This document shows positions 1 to 8,418 of a DNA stretch of 64,000 nt, piece by piece (position 1 is the first letter of the stretch; every line of letters begins with the position of its first letter). The DNA comes from JADJYF01 sp050186725 (lineage in GTDB: Bacteria; Pseudomonadota; Gammaproteobacteria; Ga0077536). Both the position numbers and the translations under genes were made by a program. The notes beneath the pieces are model-generated. The model was not told the origin of the DNA and did no database searches. It saw only the letters and a list, made by a program, of their open reading frames with translations. The stretch covers positions 1-64,000 of the forward strand of contig JBFWYG010000013.1 in the NCBI GenBank assembly GCA_050186725.1. The letters run 5' to 3'.

Positions 1-367
1 CTTGCTCGTGGACTCTATCGACCAACTCGACGATGGCCATCAGAGCCTTATCGCCCGGACGGTATCCGCACTTCAAAATGCGAAGGTAACCACCTGGGCG
101 GCTCTGATAGCGTGGCCCGAGTTCATTGAACAGCTTGGTCACGATTTCACGGTCTCGCAGTCGAGCGAAGGCCAGGCGGCGTTTTGCCACCGTGTCCGTC
201 CGGGCTAGCGTGATGAGCGGTTCCGCGGCGCGACGGAGTTCCTTTGCCTTCGGCAGCGTGGTGCGGATGATCTCGTGGCGCAACAACGACACAGCCATGT
301 TCCGCATCATCGCTTTGCGATGAGCGCTGTCGCGGCTGAGGTTACGCCCGCTATTCGAGTGTCTCAT
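1..367 (-). CDS. rplQ: Ribosomal protein L17, 3' end cut by window edge
   Basis: Large-subunit protein near the exit tunnel and last gene of the alpha operon. I translated it by hand: the frame is open from an ATG whose complement ends at base 367 down to base 2, giving 122 residues that begin MRHSNSGRNLSRDSAHRKAM and later read PGGYLRILKCGYRPGD, both standard L17 signatures. No stop codon lies in the window, so the last few residues (the family is about 120-130 residues) are missing. It sits 27 bases downstream of rpoA, the usual place. A short open frame on the opposite strand here is a shadow. Confidence 0.95.
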   Translation of the reverse strand, partial: MRHSNSGRNLSRDSAHRKAMMRNMAVSLLRHEIIRTTLPKAKELRRAAEPLITLARTDTVAKRRLAFARLRDREIVTKLFNELGPRYQSRPGGYLRILKCGYRPGDKALMAIVELVDRVHEQ

Positions 368-394
368 GGTTTCGATGCCTTCTAGGGTCTCGCT

Positions 395-1399
395 TCAAAG
401 GGGCGAACGATCGCTTTCATAGAGTCCCGCCGGCGGCCAGTTCTCGAGGCGCATACCGAGCGACAGCCCGCGAGCAGCCAGCACGTCCTTGATCTCGGTC
501 AGCGACTTCTTGCCGAGGTTTGGCGTCTTGAGCAACTCCACCTCGGTGCGCTGGATGAGGTCGCCGATGAAATAGATGCTCTCGGCTTTCAGGCAGTTCG
601 CGGAACGGACCGTCAGCTCGAGATCGTCGATTGAGCGCAGCAGAATCGGATCGATGTCCTGTGCCGGGCCCTGCGCGCTCGGACGAGGCTCGTCGGGCGC
701 GATATCACAGAACACGGCCAGCTGGTTGCGGAGAATCGTCGCCGCTTCCTTCACCGCCGTCTCCGGATCAATCGTGCCGTTGGTCTCGATGGTTACCACG
801 AGCTTGTCCAGGTCGGTCTGCTGCTCAACACGAGCACTCAGCACCTCGTAGGCGCAGCGACGAACGGGGCTGAAAGACGCGTCGAGTTTCAAACGACCAA
901 TCGCCTGATCCGCGTCGTCAACGGGCTGACGCGCCGTCGAGGGCTGGTAGCCACGACCCCGCGCGACGCGCAGGGTCATGTTGAGTTCGCCGTTGTCCGA
1001 TAGCGTTGCGATGTGATACGTCGGGTCGACAATCTCGACGTCGTGATCGAGCACGATGTCGCCCGCCGTCACACGCCCGGGGCCACGGCGATTGAGGGTC
1101 AGGGTCGCCTCATCACGCGCATGCATATTGATCGCGAGGCCCTTGAGATTCAACAGGATATCGGTAACGTCCTCCTGAACACCTTCAATCGTGGTGTACT
1201 CGTGGAGCACGTTCTCGATTTCCACCTCGACGATGGCGCTGCCGGTCATCGATGACAGCAGAACGCGACGCAGAGCATTACCGAGAGTGTGGCCGAATCC
1301 CCGGTTGAGGGGCTCGATCGTGATACGGGCCGCGCGCGGGCCAACCGCCTGTACCTCGACGATCTTCGGCTTCAACAGCTCATTCAATGCTGACGCCAT
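395..1399 (-). CDS. rpoA: RNA polymerase alpha subunit
   Basis: Dimerises to scaffold assembly of beta and beta-prime, and contacts UP elements and activators through its C-terminal domain. At 334 residues it has the usual length. The N-terminal domain (about 1-235) includes the motif GFGHTLGNALRRVLLSS. After an acidic linker, the C-terminal domain (about 255-325) contains LRSIDDLELTVRSANCL, where the conserved arginine that contacts DNA lies, and the helix-hairpin-helix TPNLGKKSLTEIK. It is cotranscribed with rpsD upstream (22-base gap) and rplQ downstream. Confidence 0.98.
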   Translation of the reverse strand: MASALNELLKPKIVEVQAVGPRAARITIEPLNRGFGHTLGNALRRVLLSSMTGSAIVEVEIENVLHEYTTIEGVQEDVTDILLNLKGLAINMHARDEATLTLNRRGPGRVTAGDIVLDHDVEIVDPTYHIATLSDNGELNMTLRVARGRGYQPSTARQPVDDADQAIGRLKLDASFSPVRRCAYEVLSARVEQQTDLDKLVVTIETNGTIDPETAVKEAATILRNQLAVFCDIAPDEPRPSAQGPAQDIDPILLRSIDDLELTVRSANCLKAESIYFIGDLIQRTEVELLKTPNLGKKSLTEIKDVLAARGLSLGMRLENWPPAGLYESDRSPL

Positions 1400-1421
1400 A
1401 CAGCGATCTCCTTAAAGACGA

Positions 1422-2045
1422 TTACTTCGAATACAACTCGACGACGAGTGACTCATTGATGTCGGCGGGCAGGTCGGCGCGCTCGGGCACCGTCTTGAAC
1501 CGCCCTTCCATCTTCTTGGAGTCCACCTCGACCCACTCGGGAAAGCCGAGCTGTTCGGCGATCGCCAGCGAATCGGCGATCCGCGTCTGCTGCTTCGAGC
1601 GCTCGCGGATAGCGATGACGTCGTCAGCCGACACCTGGTAGGACGGGATGTTCACGCTCCGACCGTTCACCAGAATCGCCTTGTGGCTGACCAGCTGGCG
1701 AGCCTCGGCGCGGGTCACGCCGAAACCCATGCGGTACACCACGTTGTCCAGCCGGCACTCGAGCAGTTGGAGCAGGTTTTCGCCCGTAGCACCCTTACGG
1801 CGGGCCGCTTGGGCGTAATAGTTGCGGAACTGCCTCTCGAGGATGCCGTAGATGAAACGCAGCTTCTGCTTCTCGCGGAGCTGCAGGGCATAGTCGGACT
1901 GTCGACGTCCGCGATTGTCGCCATGCTGACCCGGCGGCTTTTCCAGGTTGCACTTGGTCTCGATCGGCCGCGCGCGGCTCTTCAGCCCCAGGTCCATGCC
2001 CTGGCGCCGGCTCAGTTTGCACTTCGGTCCAATGTAACGGGCCAT
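1422..2045 (-). CDS. rpsD: 30S ribosomal protein S4
   Basis: Primary 16S rRNA-binding assembly protein of the small subunit and, in enterics, the translational repressor of the alpha operon. The 207 residues start MARYIGPKCKLSRRQG. The S4-type RNA-binding fold is seen in ECRLDNVVYRMGFGVTRAEA and in VSHKAILVNGRSVNIPSY. It is the bacterial C-minus type, with no zinc-binding cysteine cluster. It lies 6 bases downstream of rpsK. Confidence 0.98.
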   Translation of the reverse strand: MARYIGPKCKLSRRQGMDLGLKSRARPIETKCNLEKPPGQHGDNRGRRQSDYALQLREKQKLRFIYGILERQFRNYYAQAARRKGATGENLLQLLECRLDNVVYRMGFGVTRAEARQLVSHKAILVNGRSVNIPSYQVSADDVIAIRERSKQQTRIADSLAIAEQLGFPEWVEVDSKKMEGRFKTVPERADLPADINESLVVELYSK

Positions 2046-2051
2046 CTTGCT

Positions 2052-2441
2052 TTACACCCTTCGCTTCTTCGGCGGCCGGCATCCGTTGTGCGGAATCGGC
2101 GTGACATCGGTAATGTTGGTGATCTTGAATCCCGCGGAGTTGAGCGAACGCACGGCGGATTCACGACCCGGTCCAGGACCCTTTACGAACACGTCGAGAT
2201 TCTGCATGCCGTACTCATCGCGGACGGACGACAGCTTCTCCGCCGCAACCTGCGCGGCGAAAGGCGTCGACTTGCGCGAACCGCGGAAGCCGCTGCCACC
2301 GGCGGTCGCCCAGGCGAGCGTGTTGCCCTGGCGGTCGGTGATCGTAATGATCGTGTTATTGAAGGACGCGTGAATGTGGGCCACGCCGTCGACGACGGTA
2401 CGCTTGACCTTCTTCTTCGTGCGCTGGGTAGATGTTGCCAT
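2052..2441 (-). CDS. rpsK: 30S ribosomal protein S11
   Basis: Platform protein of the small subunit that touches the mRNA exit region and 16S helix 45. The 129 residues carry the family core FNNTIITITDRQGNTLAWAT followed by AGGSGFRGSRKSTPFAAQ, and the basic C-terminus NGCRPPKKRRV. It is placed between rpsM (15-base gap upstream) and rpsD (6 bases downstream), as in the alpha operon of other gammaproteobacteria. Confidence 0.98.
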   Translation of the reverse strand: MATSTQRTKKKVKRTVVDGVAHIHASFNNTIITITDRQGNTLAWATAGGSGFRGSRKSTPFAAQVAAEKLSSVRDEYGMQNLDVFVKGPGPGRESAVRSLNSAGFKITNITDVTPIPHNGCRPPKKRRV

Positions 2442-2456
2442 GCCTGAGTCCCGAGC

Positions 2457-2813
2457 TTACTTCTTGACCATGCGGCGCGGACCCTTGCGGGTGCGTGCAT
2501 TGGTGCGCGTGCGCTGGCCGCGCACCGGCAGGCCGCGACGATGACGGACACCGCGATAGCAGCCGAGGTCCATCAATCGCTTGATGTTCATGCTGACTTC
2601 TCGGCGCAGGTCGCCCTCGACCTGGAACTTGCCGACCGCCGTACGCAGCGCGTCAAGTTGCCCCTCGGTCAGATCCTTGATCAGGGAATCCGGCGGCACA
2701 CCCGTCTCGGCGCAAATCAGCTTGGCGCGGGTCCGACCGATCCCGTAGATCGCCGTCAGCGCTATGACCGCGTGCTTGCGATCGGGAATGTTTACACCAG
2801 CTACGCGAGCCAT
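2457..2813 (-). CDS. rpsM: 30S ribosomal protein S13
   Basis: Head protein of the small subunit that contacts the P-site tRNA and forms bridges to L5. The 118 residues begin MARVAGVNIPDRKHAVIALT. They contain the helix-two-turns-helix segment TAIYGIGRTRAKLICAETGV and end in the basic tail GQRTRTNARTRKGPRRMVKK that reaches tRNA. It is the first gene of the classic alpha set. The gap to rpmJ is only 31 bases, so a separate S4-binding pseudoknot leader of the enteric type would have to overlap rpmJ. Confidence 0.98.
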   Translation of the reverse strand: MARVAGVNIPDRKHAVIALTAIYGIGRTRAKLICAETGVPPDSLIKDLTEGQLDALRTAVGKFQVEGDLRREVSMNIKRLMDLGCYRGVRHRRGLPVRGQRTRTNARTRKGPRRMVKK

Positions 2814-2844
2814 AGCCTCTTCCTCTCAACGTTCATTCCGAAGT

Positions 2845-2958
2845 TCAACCCTGGCGCTGCTTGTGCCGCGGATCCTTGCAGATCACGCGCACCACGCCTT
2901 TGCGCTTTATGACTCTGCAATCCCGGCAGATGCGTTTGACTGAAGCCTGCACTTTCAT
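2845..2958 (-). CDS. rpmJ: 50S ribosomal protein L36 (zinc type)
   Basis: I translated this 37-residue gene by hand: it reads MKVQASVKRICRDCRVIKRK and ends in KDPRHKQRQG. L36 binds 23S rRNA near the L11 stalk base. Three cysteines (CRDC and VICK) plus a histidine (PRHKQ) give the Cys3His zinc knuckle, so this is the zinc-dependent C-plus form. Xanthomonads carry a longer, different L36. It lies between secY, 24 bases upstream in the transcript, and rpsM, the usual end of the spc operon. Confidence 0.97.
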   Translation of the reverse strand: MKVQASVKRICRDCRVIKRKGVVRVICKDPRHKQRQG

Positions 2959-2982
2959 TCTCGATTCCTCTTGGCCGACTCT

Positions 2983-4326
2983 TCACCGGCGCCCGTAACC
3001 CTTCAGGTTCGCCTTCTTCATGAGCCCTTCATACTGGTGGGACATGAGGTGCGCCTGCACCTGGGCCATGAAATCCATTACCACCACCACGATGATCAGC
3101 AATGACGTGCCCCCAAAGTAGAACGGCACGTTGAACTCGACGATCAGGAACTCGGGCAGCAGGCACACCAGGGTGATATAGATGGCGCCGGCCACCGTCA
3201 GCCGCGTCATCACGCCATCGATGTAACGCGCGGTCTGCTCACCCGGGCGGATACCAGGGATGAACGCGCCCGACTTCTTGAGGTTGTCCGCCATTTCTTT
3301 CGGGTTGAACACCAGCGCGGTGTAAAAGAAGCAGAAGAACACGATGGCCGCGGCATAGAGCATCACGTAGAGCGGCTGCCCGGGGGACAGCGTGCTCGAG
3401 ATGTCCTTCAGCCAGTCCATGCCTTCGGCATTGGCGAACCAGCCGGCGATCGTGGCCGGAAAGAGGATGATGCTGGAGGCGAAAATCGGCGGGATCACGC
3501 CCGACATGTTCAGCTTGAGCGGCAGGTTGGTCGACTGGCCGCTATAGGCCTGGCGCCCGCGCTGCTGCTTGGCGTAGTTCACCGTGATGCGGCGCTGGGC
3601 TCGTTCGACGAAGATCACCAGCCCGGTTACGACCAGGGCCAGCGCGAACAACATCAGTACCACTAGAAGCGACAGTTCGCCCGTGCGTGACAGTTCCAAG
3701 GTGCCCGCGATGGCGTTCGGCAGACCGGCGACGATGCCCGAGAAGATGATCATCGATATGCCGTTGCCGATGCCGCGCTCGGTGACCTGTTCACCCAGCC
3801 ACATCAGGAACAGGGTCCCGGTGACCAGGGTCGTCACGGCCGTGATCTTGAATGCGAGGCCTGGCGCTATCACCAGCTGCATGCCCGCCACGGTCTGCTG
3901 TTCCAGCATGATGGCTACGCCCGTGGCCTGGAACAGCGCGAGCAATACAGTGAAATAGCGCGTGTACTGCGTGATCTTGCGACGGCCCGCTTCGCCTTCC
4001 TTCTTCAGCTGCTCGAGCTTCGGATGAACCACGGTCATCAGCTGCAGAATGATCGAAGCGGAGATGTACGGCATGATGCCGAGCGCCACGACCGAAAAGC
4101 GCTTCAACGCGCCACCGGAGAACATGTTGAACATGTCCAGGATCGAGCCGCTCTGCTGATCGAACAGCGCGTTCAGGGCGACGGGATTGATGCCCGGCAC
4201 CGGGATGTGCGAGACGATCCGAAACACCAGCAAGGCGCCGAGCAGGAACAGGAAACGGCTGCGCAGCTCGGTCAGCTTGCCGAGCCCCGCCACCCCACCT
4301 GGAATCTTGGCCGTCGCCGTCGCCAC
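2983..4326 (-). CDS. secY: Protein translocase channel SecY
   Basis: Ten-helix membrane channel for Sec-dependent export and membrane insertion, working with SecE (encoded elsewhere in this window) and SecG. The 447 residues show the first membrane segment FLFLLGALLVFRIVSHIPVP, the periplasmic plug region, MNMFSGGALKRFSVVALGIM and, in the cytoplasmic loop, the ribosome/SecA-contact arginine in VERAQRRITVNYAKQQRGR. Ten hydrophobic stretches are visible. It is the penultimate gene of the spc operon, 2 bases after rplO. Confidence 0.98.
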   Translation of the reverse strand: MATATAKIPGGVAGLGKLTELRSRFLFLLGALLVFRIVSHIPVPGINPVALNALFDQQSGSILDMFNMFSGGALKRFSVVALGIMPYISASIILQLMTVVHPKLEQLKKEGEAGRRKITQYTRYFTVLLALFQATGVAIMLEQQTVAGMQLVIAPGLAFKITAVTTLVTGTLFLMWLGEQVTERGIGNGISMIIFSGIVAGLPNAIAGTLELSRTGELSLLVVLMLFALALVVTGLVIFVERAQRRITVNYAKQQRGRQAYSGQSTNLPLKLNMSGVIPPIFASSIILFPATIAGWFANAEGMDWLKDISSTLSPGQPLYVMLYAAAIVFFCFFYTALVFNPKEMADNLKKSGAFIPGIRPGEQTARYIDGVMTRLTVAGAIYITLVCLLPEFLIVEFNVPFYFGGTSLLIIVVVVMDFMAQVQAHLMSHQYEGLMKKANLKGYGRR

Positions 4327-4328
4327 TT

Positions 4329-4763
4329 TCAGTCTTCCACCTTGCCGCCCGCAGCCTCGATCGCCGCCCTTGCGCCCTTGGTGACACCCAGGCCCTTGAC
4401 GGTCACGGCCTTGGTGATTTCCCCGGACAGGATGACCTTGACGGTCTGCGTGTGATGACGCACCAAGCCAGCCGCCTGCAGGGCGGTCAGGTCGATGGGA
4501 TTGGCGTCCACCGCGTTCAGCTCGTGCAGGCGGATCTCGTCGTTGAAGCGCAGCGACTGCGAGCGGAAGCCGTACTTCGGCAAACGGCGCTGCAGCGGCA
4601 TCTGGCCGCCTTCGAATCCGACCTTGTGATAACCACCGGCGCGCGACTTCTGACCCTTGTGGCCGCGGCCTGCGGTCTTGCCGAGTCCGGAGCCACCGCC
4701 ACGGCCAAGGCGCTTGGCAGCCTTCTTGGCGCCGGCTGCCGGCTTGAGTGTGTTGAGACGCAT
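4329..4763 (-). CDS. rplO: 50S ribosomal protein L15
   Basis: Late-assembling large-subunit protein. The 144 residues have the long basic N-terminal extension typical of L15 (LNTLKPAAGAKKAAKRLGRG followed by GGSGLGKTAGRGHKGQKSR) and a compact C-terminal domain with VILSGEITKAVTVKGLGVTK. The spacing is tight, with 3 bases to rpmD upstream and 2 to secY downstream, which supports cotranscription and probably coupled translation. Confidence 0.98.
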   Translation of the reverse strand: MRLNTLKPAAGAKKAAKRLGRGGGSGLGKTAGRGHKGQKSRAGGYHKVGFEGGQMPLQRRLPKYGFRSQSLRFNDEIRLHELNAVDANPIDLTALQAAGLVRHHTQTVKVILSGEITKAVTVKGLGVTKGARAAIEAAGGKVED

Positions 4764-4766
4764 GAC

Positions 4767-4952
4767 TTACGCTTCCTGAACCTGGACCATGTAGTAGATC
4801 TTGTTGATCATGCCCCGATTCTCCGGGGTGTCAGCCACGCAGACCGTCTGCCACATGCGGCGCAGACCAAGGCCACGGGCGCAGGCCTGGTGCTGCGGCA
4901 GACGACCGTTCAGGCTCTTGCACAGGGTGACGTTGAGTTGCTTCGTCGACAC
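4767..4952 (-). CDS. rpmD: 50S ribosomal protein L30
   Basis: Small single-domain protein of the large subunit. Its 61 residues match bacterial L30 in length. The sequence LNVTLCKSLNGRLPQHQACA and GLRRMWQTVCVADTPENRGM carries the family core, including the conserved asparagine-arginine turn before the last strand (INKIYYMVQVQE). It lies between rpsE and rplO with gaps of only 4 and 3 bases. Confidence 0.97.
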   Translation of the reverse strand: MSTKQLNVTLCKSLNGRLPQHQACARGLGLRRMWQTVCVADTPENRGMINKIYYMVQVQEA

Positions 4953-4956
4953 CGTC

Positions 4957-5466
4957 TTATCCTCGAATCTCTTCGACCGTCTTGCCGCGCTTGGCCGCCA
5001 TGGCCTCCGGCGACGCCATGCCCTTCAGGCCGTTGATGGTCGCGCGCACCACGTTCACCGGGTTGCTCGTTCCGATGCACTTCGCGAGCACGTTGTGCAC
5101 GCCGAGCACTTCGAACACCGCGCGCATCGCGCCGCCGGCGATGATGCCCGTACCGTCGGAAGCCGGTTGCATGTAGACCTTGGCCGCGCCGTGTTCGCCA
5201 TACAGCGGATACTGCAGGGTCGAACCGTTCAGGGCGACGCGGTGCATGTTCTTGCGCGCGTTCTCCATGGCCTTCTGGATGGCGACCGGCACTTCGCGGG
5301 CTTTGCCGCGGCCGAACCCGACGCGACCACTGCCATCGCCGACCACGGTCAGCGCGGAGAACGCGAAGATGCGACCACCCTTGACCACCTTGGCCACGCG
5401 GTTCACGGCGATCAGTTTCTCGAGGAAACCCTCGTTGTTGTCGCCGCTGTTCGAATTGACGCTCAT
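4957..5466 (-). CDS. rpsE: 30S ribosomal protein S5
   Basis: Small-subunit protein at the mRNA entry channel, important for decoding accuracy and mRNA unwinding. The 169 residues contain the double-stranded-RNA-binding-like N-terminal domain (EGFLEKLIAVNRVAKVVKGG, then RIFAFSALTVVGDGSGRVGF) and the C-terminal domain with GTGIIAGGAMRAVFEVLGVH and ATINGLKGMASPEAMAAKRG. It is a standard spc-operon member, 14 bases downstream of rplR. Confidence 0.98.
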   Translation of the reverse strand: MSVNSNSGDNNEGFLEKLIAVNRVAKVVKGGRIFAFSALTVVGDGSGRVGFGRGKAREVPVAIQKAMENARKNMHRVALNGSTLQYPLYGEHGAAKVYMQPASDGTGIIAGGAMRAVFEVLGVHNVLAKCIGTSNPVNVVRATINGLKGMASPEAMAAKRGKTVEEIRG

Positions 5467-5480
5467 GCTCGTGTGAACTC

Positions 5481-5840
5481 CTAGAACTTCAGGCCGCCTT
5501 CACGGGCAGCGTCGGCGAGGGCCTTGACCCGGCCGTGATACTTGAAGCCAGACCGGTCGAAAGCCACTGCCTCGATGCCCTTGGCGAGCGCACGCTCGGC
5601 GATCAGCTTTCCAACCGACGCGGCCGCGGCGATATTGCCGCCATGCTCGCCGTTGGCGCGGAACGTCTTCTCGACCGTTGACGCCGTGACCAGCACCGCA
5701 TTGCCCTCAGGCGTGATGATCTGGGCGTAGATATGCCGCGGCGTACGGTTGATGCACAGTCGCACCGCCCGCAGTTCGCGAATCTTGGCGCGCGCCTTGC
5801 GGGCGCGACGCAGCCTCGATTCCTTTTTCTCACTGGCCAT
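5481..5840 (-). CDS. rplR: 50S ribosomal protein L18
   Basis: Binds 5S rRNA in the central protuberance together with L5 and L25. The 119 residues begin with a basic arm (MASEKKESRLRRARKARAKI) and carry the fold core LCINRTPRHIYAQIITPEGN and AVAFDRSGFKYHGRVKALAD. It is preceded by rplF (3-base gap) and followed by rpsE. Confidence 0.98.
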   Translation of the reverse strand: MASEKKESRLRRARKARAKIRELRAVRLCINRTPRHIYAQIITPEGNAVLVTASTVEKTFRANGEHGGNIAAAASVGKLIAERALAKGIEAVAFDRSGFKYHGRVKALADAAREGGLKF

Positions 5841-5843
5841 GGC

Positions 5844-6377
5844 TTAACTCTTCTTCGCTTCTTTCTTGACGATGACTTCGCCACCGTAGCGCACGCCCTT
5901 GCCCTTGTAGGGTTCCGGCGGACGGTAGGCGCGAATATTCGCCGCGACCTGCCCGACCTGCTGCTTGTCCACGCCCTTGATCAGGATCTCGGTCTGGCTG
6001 GGCGTCTCGATGGTGATGCCCTCGGGAATCTCGTACTCCACCGGGTGCGAGTAGCCGAGCGACAGCGCGAGCTTCTGGCCCTGGACCTGGGCGCGATAAC
6101 CGACGCCGACGATTTCCAGCTTGCGCGTGAATCCGGTCGAAACACCGGTCACCATGTTGTTCAGCAACGCACGCGTGGTGCCCGACAGCGCGTTGGCCGC
6201 CTGGCTCTCGTCGTTCGCACTGATGTTGACCACGCCGCTGTCGACCGCCACCGACACCAGATCGTGGACGCGATGCGACATCGCTCCCTTCGCGCCCTTG
6301 ATGCTGACTTCCTGGCCAGCGACGTTGATCTCGACTCCGGACGGCAGCGGAATCGGCATTTTCCCGACTCTAGACAT
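5844..6377 (-). CDS. rplF: 50S ribosomal protein L6
   Basis: Located near the factor-binding site of the large subunit. The 177 residues contain two repeated L6 domains. The first starts MSRVGKMPIPLPSGVEINVA and the second holds the family signature SLGYSHPVEYEIPEGITIET. The C-terminus YRPPEPYKGKGVRYGGEVIV is the most conserved L6 segment. It sits 12 bases downstream of rpsH in the spc operon. Confidence 0.98.
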   Translation of the reverse strand: MSRVGKMPIPLPSGVEINVAGQEVSIKGAKGAMSHRVHDLVSVAVDSGVVNISANDESQAANALSGTTRALLNNMVTGVSTGFTRKLEIVGVGYRAQVQGQKLALSLGYSHPVEYEIPEGITIETPSQTEILIKGVDKQQVGQVAANIRAYRPPEPYKGKGVRYGGEVIVKKEAKKS

Positions 6378-6389
6378 CGTGGTTCGACC

Positions 6390-6785
6390 TTAATAAACGG
6401 AACAGATGATTTCGCCGCCAATACCCTGGGCGCGCGCTTCGCGGTCGCTCATCAGGCCCTTGGACGTCGATACGATCGCCACGCCCAGCCCGCCGATGAT
6501 GGTCGGCAGCTGGTCCTTGGTCTTGTAGATGCGCAGCCCCGGACGGCTCACGCGCCACACCCGCTCGATGACCGGCTTGCCACGGAAGTACTTGAGCTCG
6601 ATACGGAGCTCCTTGGTGGCGCCTTCACCATCGACCTTGTAGTCGAGGATGTAGCCTTCCTTCTTCAGCACCTCGGCAATAGCCGACTTGCGCTTAGAAG
6701 CCGGCATTGCGACCTCGCGCTTGGCACGCGCCTGCGCGTTGCGAATGCGGGTCAGCATGTCGCCGATTGGATCTTGCATGCTCAT
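6390..6785 (-). CDS. rpsH: 30S ribosomal protein S8
   Basis: Central-domain assembly protein that binds 16S helix 21 and, in enterics, represses the spc operon by binding near the rplE start. The 131 residues begin MSMQDPIGDMLTRIRNAQAR and end in the conserved motif GLMSDREARAQGIGGEIICS. I did not find a clear S8-type helix 21 mimic in the 15-base rplX-rplE gap, so any autoregulation would use a site inside coding sequence, as in E. coli. Confidence 0.98.
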   Translation of the reverse strand: MSMQDPIGDMLTRIRNAQARAKREVAMPASKRKSAIAEVLKKEGYILDYKVDGEGATKELRIELKYFRGKPVIERVWRVSRPGLRIYKTKDQLPTIIGGLGVAIVSTSKGLMSDREARAQGIGGEIICSVY

Positions 6786-6806
6786 TGTCTGTTCCTCAGC
6801 TCACGC

Positions 6807-7112
6807 TTACCAGCTGGCCTTGACCAGGCCGGGCACATGGCCCTGCATGGCGAGCCGGCGCAATTCGTTCCGGCCCAGACCGAACTTGCGGTAGTAGCCA
6901 TGCGGGCGGCCGGTGAGGCGGCACCGGTTGCGGCCACGCACTGGGCTCGAGTCCCGCGGCAGCTTTTGCAGACGCAGACGCGCTTCCTCGCGCTCCTCGT
7001 AGGAACGCCCCTCGTCGGTGATCACGGCCTTCAGCGCGGCACGCTTCTTCGCGAACTTCTTCGCCAGTGCCGCGCGCTTGATCTCGCGGTTGACCATGGA
7101 TTTCTTTGCCAT
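6807..7112 (-). CDS. rpsN: 30S ribosomal protein S14 (zinc-free type)
   Basis: Head protein of the small subunit. At 101 residues it is the long, zinc-independent C-minus form; the 61-residue zinc form carries CxxC pairs that are absent here. Recognisable segments are KKSMVNREIKRAALAKKFAK, LPRDSSPVRGRNRCRLTGRP and the end GLGRNELRRLAMQGHVPGLV. It is placed between rplE and rpsH, the normal spc position. Confidence 0.98.
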   Translation of the reverse strand: MAKKSMVNREIKRAALAKKFAKKRAALKAVITDEGRSYEEREEARLRLQKLPRDSSPVRGRNRCRLTGRPHGYYRKFGLGRNELRRLAMQGHVPGLVKASW

Positions 7113-7122
7113 GTGCCTGCCC

Positions 7123-7662
7123 TTAGCTCCTCAACGGGAAGCGGAACGCTTCCAACAGTGCCCGCCCTTCTTCGTCGGAGCGCGCGGTGGTCGTGATACA
7201 GATGTCCATGCCGCGGAGCGTGTCGATTTTGTCGTAATCGATTTCCGGGAAGATGATCTGCTCCTTCACACCCATGCTGTAGTTCCCACGACCGTCGAAG
7301 GCGCGACCGTTCAGGCCGCGGAAGTCGCGGATACGCGGGATCGCGACGTTGATCAGGCGATCCAGGAATTCATACATGCGCGACCGACGCAGGGTCACCT
7401 TGCAGCCGATGGGCCACTCTTCACGAATCTTGAAGCCCGCGATCGACTTGCGCGCCAGAGTCACCACCGGCTGCTGGCCGGAAATGAGCTTCATGTCGTT
7501 CACGGCATGCTCGATGATCTTCTTGTCACCGACCGCCTCGCCCAGGCCCATGTTCAGGGTCACCTTGACGATGCGCGGCACCTGCATGGACGACTGGTAG
7601 CTGAACTTGTCCTGCAGCTGCTTGATCACGACGTCGCGGTAATGTTGTTCCAGTCTGGTCAT
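7123..7662 (-). CDS. rplE: 50S ribosomal protein L5
   Basis: 5S rRNA-binding protein of the central protuberance that contacts P-site tRNA and S13. The 179 residues start MTRLEQHYRDVVIKQLQDKF. They contain VPRIVKVTLNMGLGEAVGDK, the loop KSIAGFKIREEWPIGCKVTL and the family signature FRGLNGRAFDGRGNYSMGVK. It lies 15 bases downstream of rplX and 10 upstream of rpsN. Confidence 0.98.
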   Translation of the reverse strand: MTRLEQHYRDVVIKQLQDKFSYQSSMQVPRIVKVTLNMGLGEAVGDKKIIEHAVNDMKLISGQQPVVTLARKSIAGFKIREEWPIGCKVTLRRSRMYEFLDRLINVAIPRIRDFRGLNGRAFDGRGNYSMGVKEQIIFPEIDYDKIDTLRGMDICITTTARSDEEGRALLEAFRFPLRS

Positions 7663-7677
7663 TGCCTAGCTTCCCGG

Positions 7678-7995
7678 TTACACGTCCACGACTTCGCCAT
7701 TGGACTTGAAGAACCGCACCTTGCGGCCGTCCTCCAGCACCTTGAAGCCGACACGATCCGGCTTCTGCGTCATGGGGTTGTAGAGCGCCACGTTCGACAC
7801 CTGCAGCGGCGCTTCCTTCTCGACGATGCCACCGGCCACGCCCGCCTGCGGGTTGGCGCGCGTGTGGCGCTTGACGATGTTGACGCCTTCGACGATCACA
7901 CGATTGTCGGGGTAGACGCGGGTCACGGTGCCGCGCTTACCGCGGTCGCGACCGGTCAGGACCTGGACGGTGTCACCTTTTCTTATCTTGTTCAT
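7678..7995 (-). CDS. rplX: 50S ribosomal protein L24
   Basis: Assembly-initiator protein near the tunnel exit of the large subunit. The 105 residues contain an N-terminal KOW motif (IRKGDTVQVLTGRDRGKRGT) and VIVEGVNIVKRHTRANPQAG, then a C-terminal strand region ending GRKVRFFKSNGEVVDV. It is the second gene of the spc set, 20 bases after rplN. Confidence 0.98.
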   Translation of the reverse strand: MNKIRKGDTVQVLTGRDRGKRGTVTRVYPDNRVIVEGVNIVKRHTRANPQAGVAGGIVEKEAPLQVSNVALYNPMTQKPDRVGFKVLEDGRKVRFFKSNGEVVDV

Positions 7996-8015
7996 TCCAG
8001 TTACTCCGCCGCGCC

Positions 8016-8384
8016 TTACAGCACTTCCGGCGCCAGCGACACGATGCGCATGAACTTCTCACCGCGCAGCTCGCGGGTCACGGGCCCGAAGATGCGAGTG
8101 CCCACCGGCTGTAACTGCTTGTCCAGCAGCACCGCGGCGTTGCCATCGAAGCGGATGGTCGAGCCATCCGCGCGGCGCACACCCTTGCGGGTACGCACTA
8201 CGACTGCATTGAATACATCGCCCTTCTTGACCTTGCCACGTGGCACCGCTTCCTTGATGCTGACCTTGATGATGTCGCCGATATTGGCGTAGCGCCGACG
8301 CGACCCACCCAGCACCTTGATGCACATCAGTCGGCGCGCGCCGCTGTTGTCAGCGGCGTCGAGCATGCTTTGCATCTGAATCAT
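8016..8384 (-). CDS. rplN: 50S ribosomal protein L14
   Basis: Large-subunit protein at the subunit interface, forming bridges to 16S helix 14. The 122 residues start MIQMQSMLDAADNSGARRLM and hold the family signature GVRRADGSTIRFDGNAAVLL and ending FMRIVSLAPEVL. It is the first gene of the classical spc operon. The gap to rpsQ is 34 bases with no visible terminator or promoter, so S10 and spc genes are probably one transcript here. Confidence 0.98.
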   Translation of the reverse strand: MIQMQSMLDAADNSGARRLMCIKVLGGSRRRYANIGDIIKVSIKEAVPRGKVKKGDVFNAVVVRTRKGVRRADGSTIRFDGNAAVLLDKQLQPVGTRIFGPVTRELRGEKFMRIVSLAPEVL

Positions 8385-8418
8385 GACTTAACTCCAGTTC
8401 CTGCTGAGCGGCCGTCGT